Of a stretch of 27,948 nt of DNA, positions 27,652-27,948 are shown piece by piece. Source of the DNA: an uncultured Adlercreutzia sp. (lineage in GTDB: Bacteria > Actinomycetota > Coriobacteriia > Coriobacteriales > Eggerthellaceae); contig CABSMC010000031.1 of the NCBI GenBank assembly GCA_902478715.1, forward strand, positions 1 to 27,948, in the 5' to 3' direction. Position 1 is the first letter of the stretch; each line of letters opens with the position of its first letter. A program made the position numbers and the translations under genes. Below the pieces are notes generated by a model. That model saw nothing but the letters and a program-made list of their open reading frames with translations, was not told the DNA's origin and did not search any database.

Positions 27652-27948
27652 ATGACTAACGGAATGAATGTTTCTCGCCGCGACCTGTTCAAGTTCGGCG
27701 GCCTCGCCGCCATCACCGCCGCCGGCGCCGGCGCGCTGGCGGGCTGCGCTCCCCAGCAGAAGATGGCGAGCACGGGCGCTGCAGCGGCCGAGGACGGCTC
27801 TACCTACGTGGGCCCGAGCTTTTTGCAGAAGCCGGCCGAGATCACCGAGTTCGACGAGGAGCACACCTACGACGTCGTGGTCGTCGGCGCGGGCGAGTCG
27901 GGGCTTTCCGCCATGCATGCCGCCCTGGAGGCGGGAGCTACGGTGGGC
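27652..27948 (+). CDS. Tat-exported FAD-dependent oxidoreductase (partial, cut by window end)
   Basis: The first 99 residues are visible. A twin-arginine signal VSRRDLFKFGG (Arg9-Arg10) runs into AITAAGAGALAGC, a lipobox with Cys32, so the protein is probably lipid-anchored outside the membrane. The mature part starts with a linker and then YDVVVVGAGESGLSAMHAAL with the FAD dinucleotide motif GxGxxG (79-84), as in the fumarate/urocanate reductase and flavocytochrome-c group expanded in Eggerthellaceae. The substrate cannot be told from this fragment. The ATG follows GGGAAAGGG. A structured leader precedes it, and the gene continues beyond the window. Confidence 0.9.
   Translation, partial: MTNGMNVSRRDLFKFGGLAAITAAGAGALAGCAPQQKMASTGAAAAEDGSTYVGPSFLQKPAEITEFDEEHTYDVVVVGAGESGLSAMHAALEAGATVG

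Overview
The window is about 28 kb of GC-rich, tightly packed bacterial DNA. It looks like an anaerobic gut actinobacterium of class Coriobacteriia, most likely family Eggerthellaceae (Eggerthella, Gordonibacter, Adlercreutzia, Slackia and relatives). I infer this from the high GC, the Tat-exported lipoprotein-type molybdenum and FAD oxidoreductases, the TorD chaperone, the DUF3365-type heme-c histidine kinase and the FeoA-FeoA-FeoB-DtxR iron cluster. I cannot fix genus or species by eye. The first 49 bases are not genomic: they are an Illumina Nextera i7 adapter with index, so the assembled contig starts there and the natural sequence begins at about base 50.

Layout. Bases 237-2474 hold a small zinc-ribbon protein, a ModE-like regulator and threonine synthase. 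Bases 2601-6623 are a ferrous-iron uptake locus: two FeoA proteins, FeoB, a Cys-rich FeoB-associated membrane peptide and a DtxR/MntR-type repressor, with candidate metalloregulator operators. Bases 6723-8720 carry a DivIC/FtsB-like division protein, a Ppx/GppA phosphatase and tRNA-Leu(UAA). A sortase on the minus strand (8808-9479) is divergent from a heme-c sensor histidine kinase and OmpR-type response regulator (9715-12227).

Bases 12549-17255 form a respiratory operon: a Tat-exported molybdopterin catalytic subunit, a four-cluster ferredoxin subunit, a TorD-type chaperone and a ferric-reductase/YedZ-like heme membrane protein that appears to replace the usual DmsC/NrfD anchor. Next come a polyprenyl diphosphate synthase with a coupled peptidoglycan-binding protein (17466-19425), a palindrome-rich intergenic region, leuC-leuD-leuB, hisS, a VapBC-like toxin-antitoxin pair, a Gly/Ser-rich membrane protein of unknown function, and the start of a Tat-exported FAD oxidoreductase cut by the window end.

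How it fits together. The strongest new signal is regulatory. Upstream of both the sensor kinase gene and the molybdoenzyme operon lie four TTA-centred direct half-sites spaced 11-12 bp apart. This suggests the response regulator controls its own operon and the neighbouring reductase, giving a self-contained module that senses a redox or heme signal outside the membrane and induces a molybdenum reductase. Both exported oxidoreductase genes also have strongly folded 5' leaders. Extended -10 promoters of the form TGnTAnnnT recur across the window.
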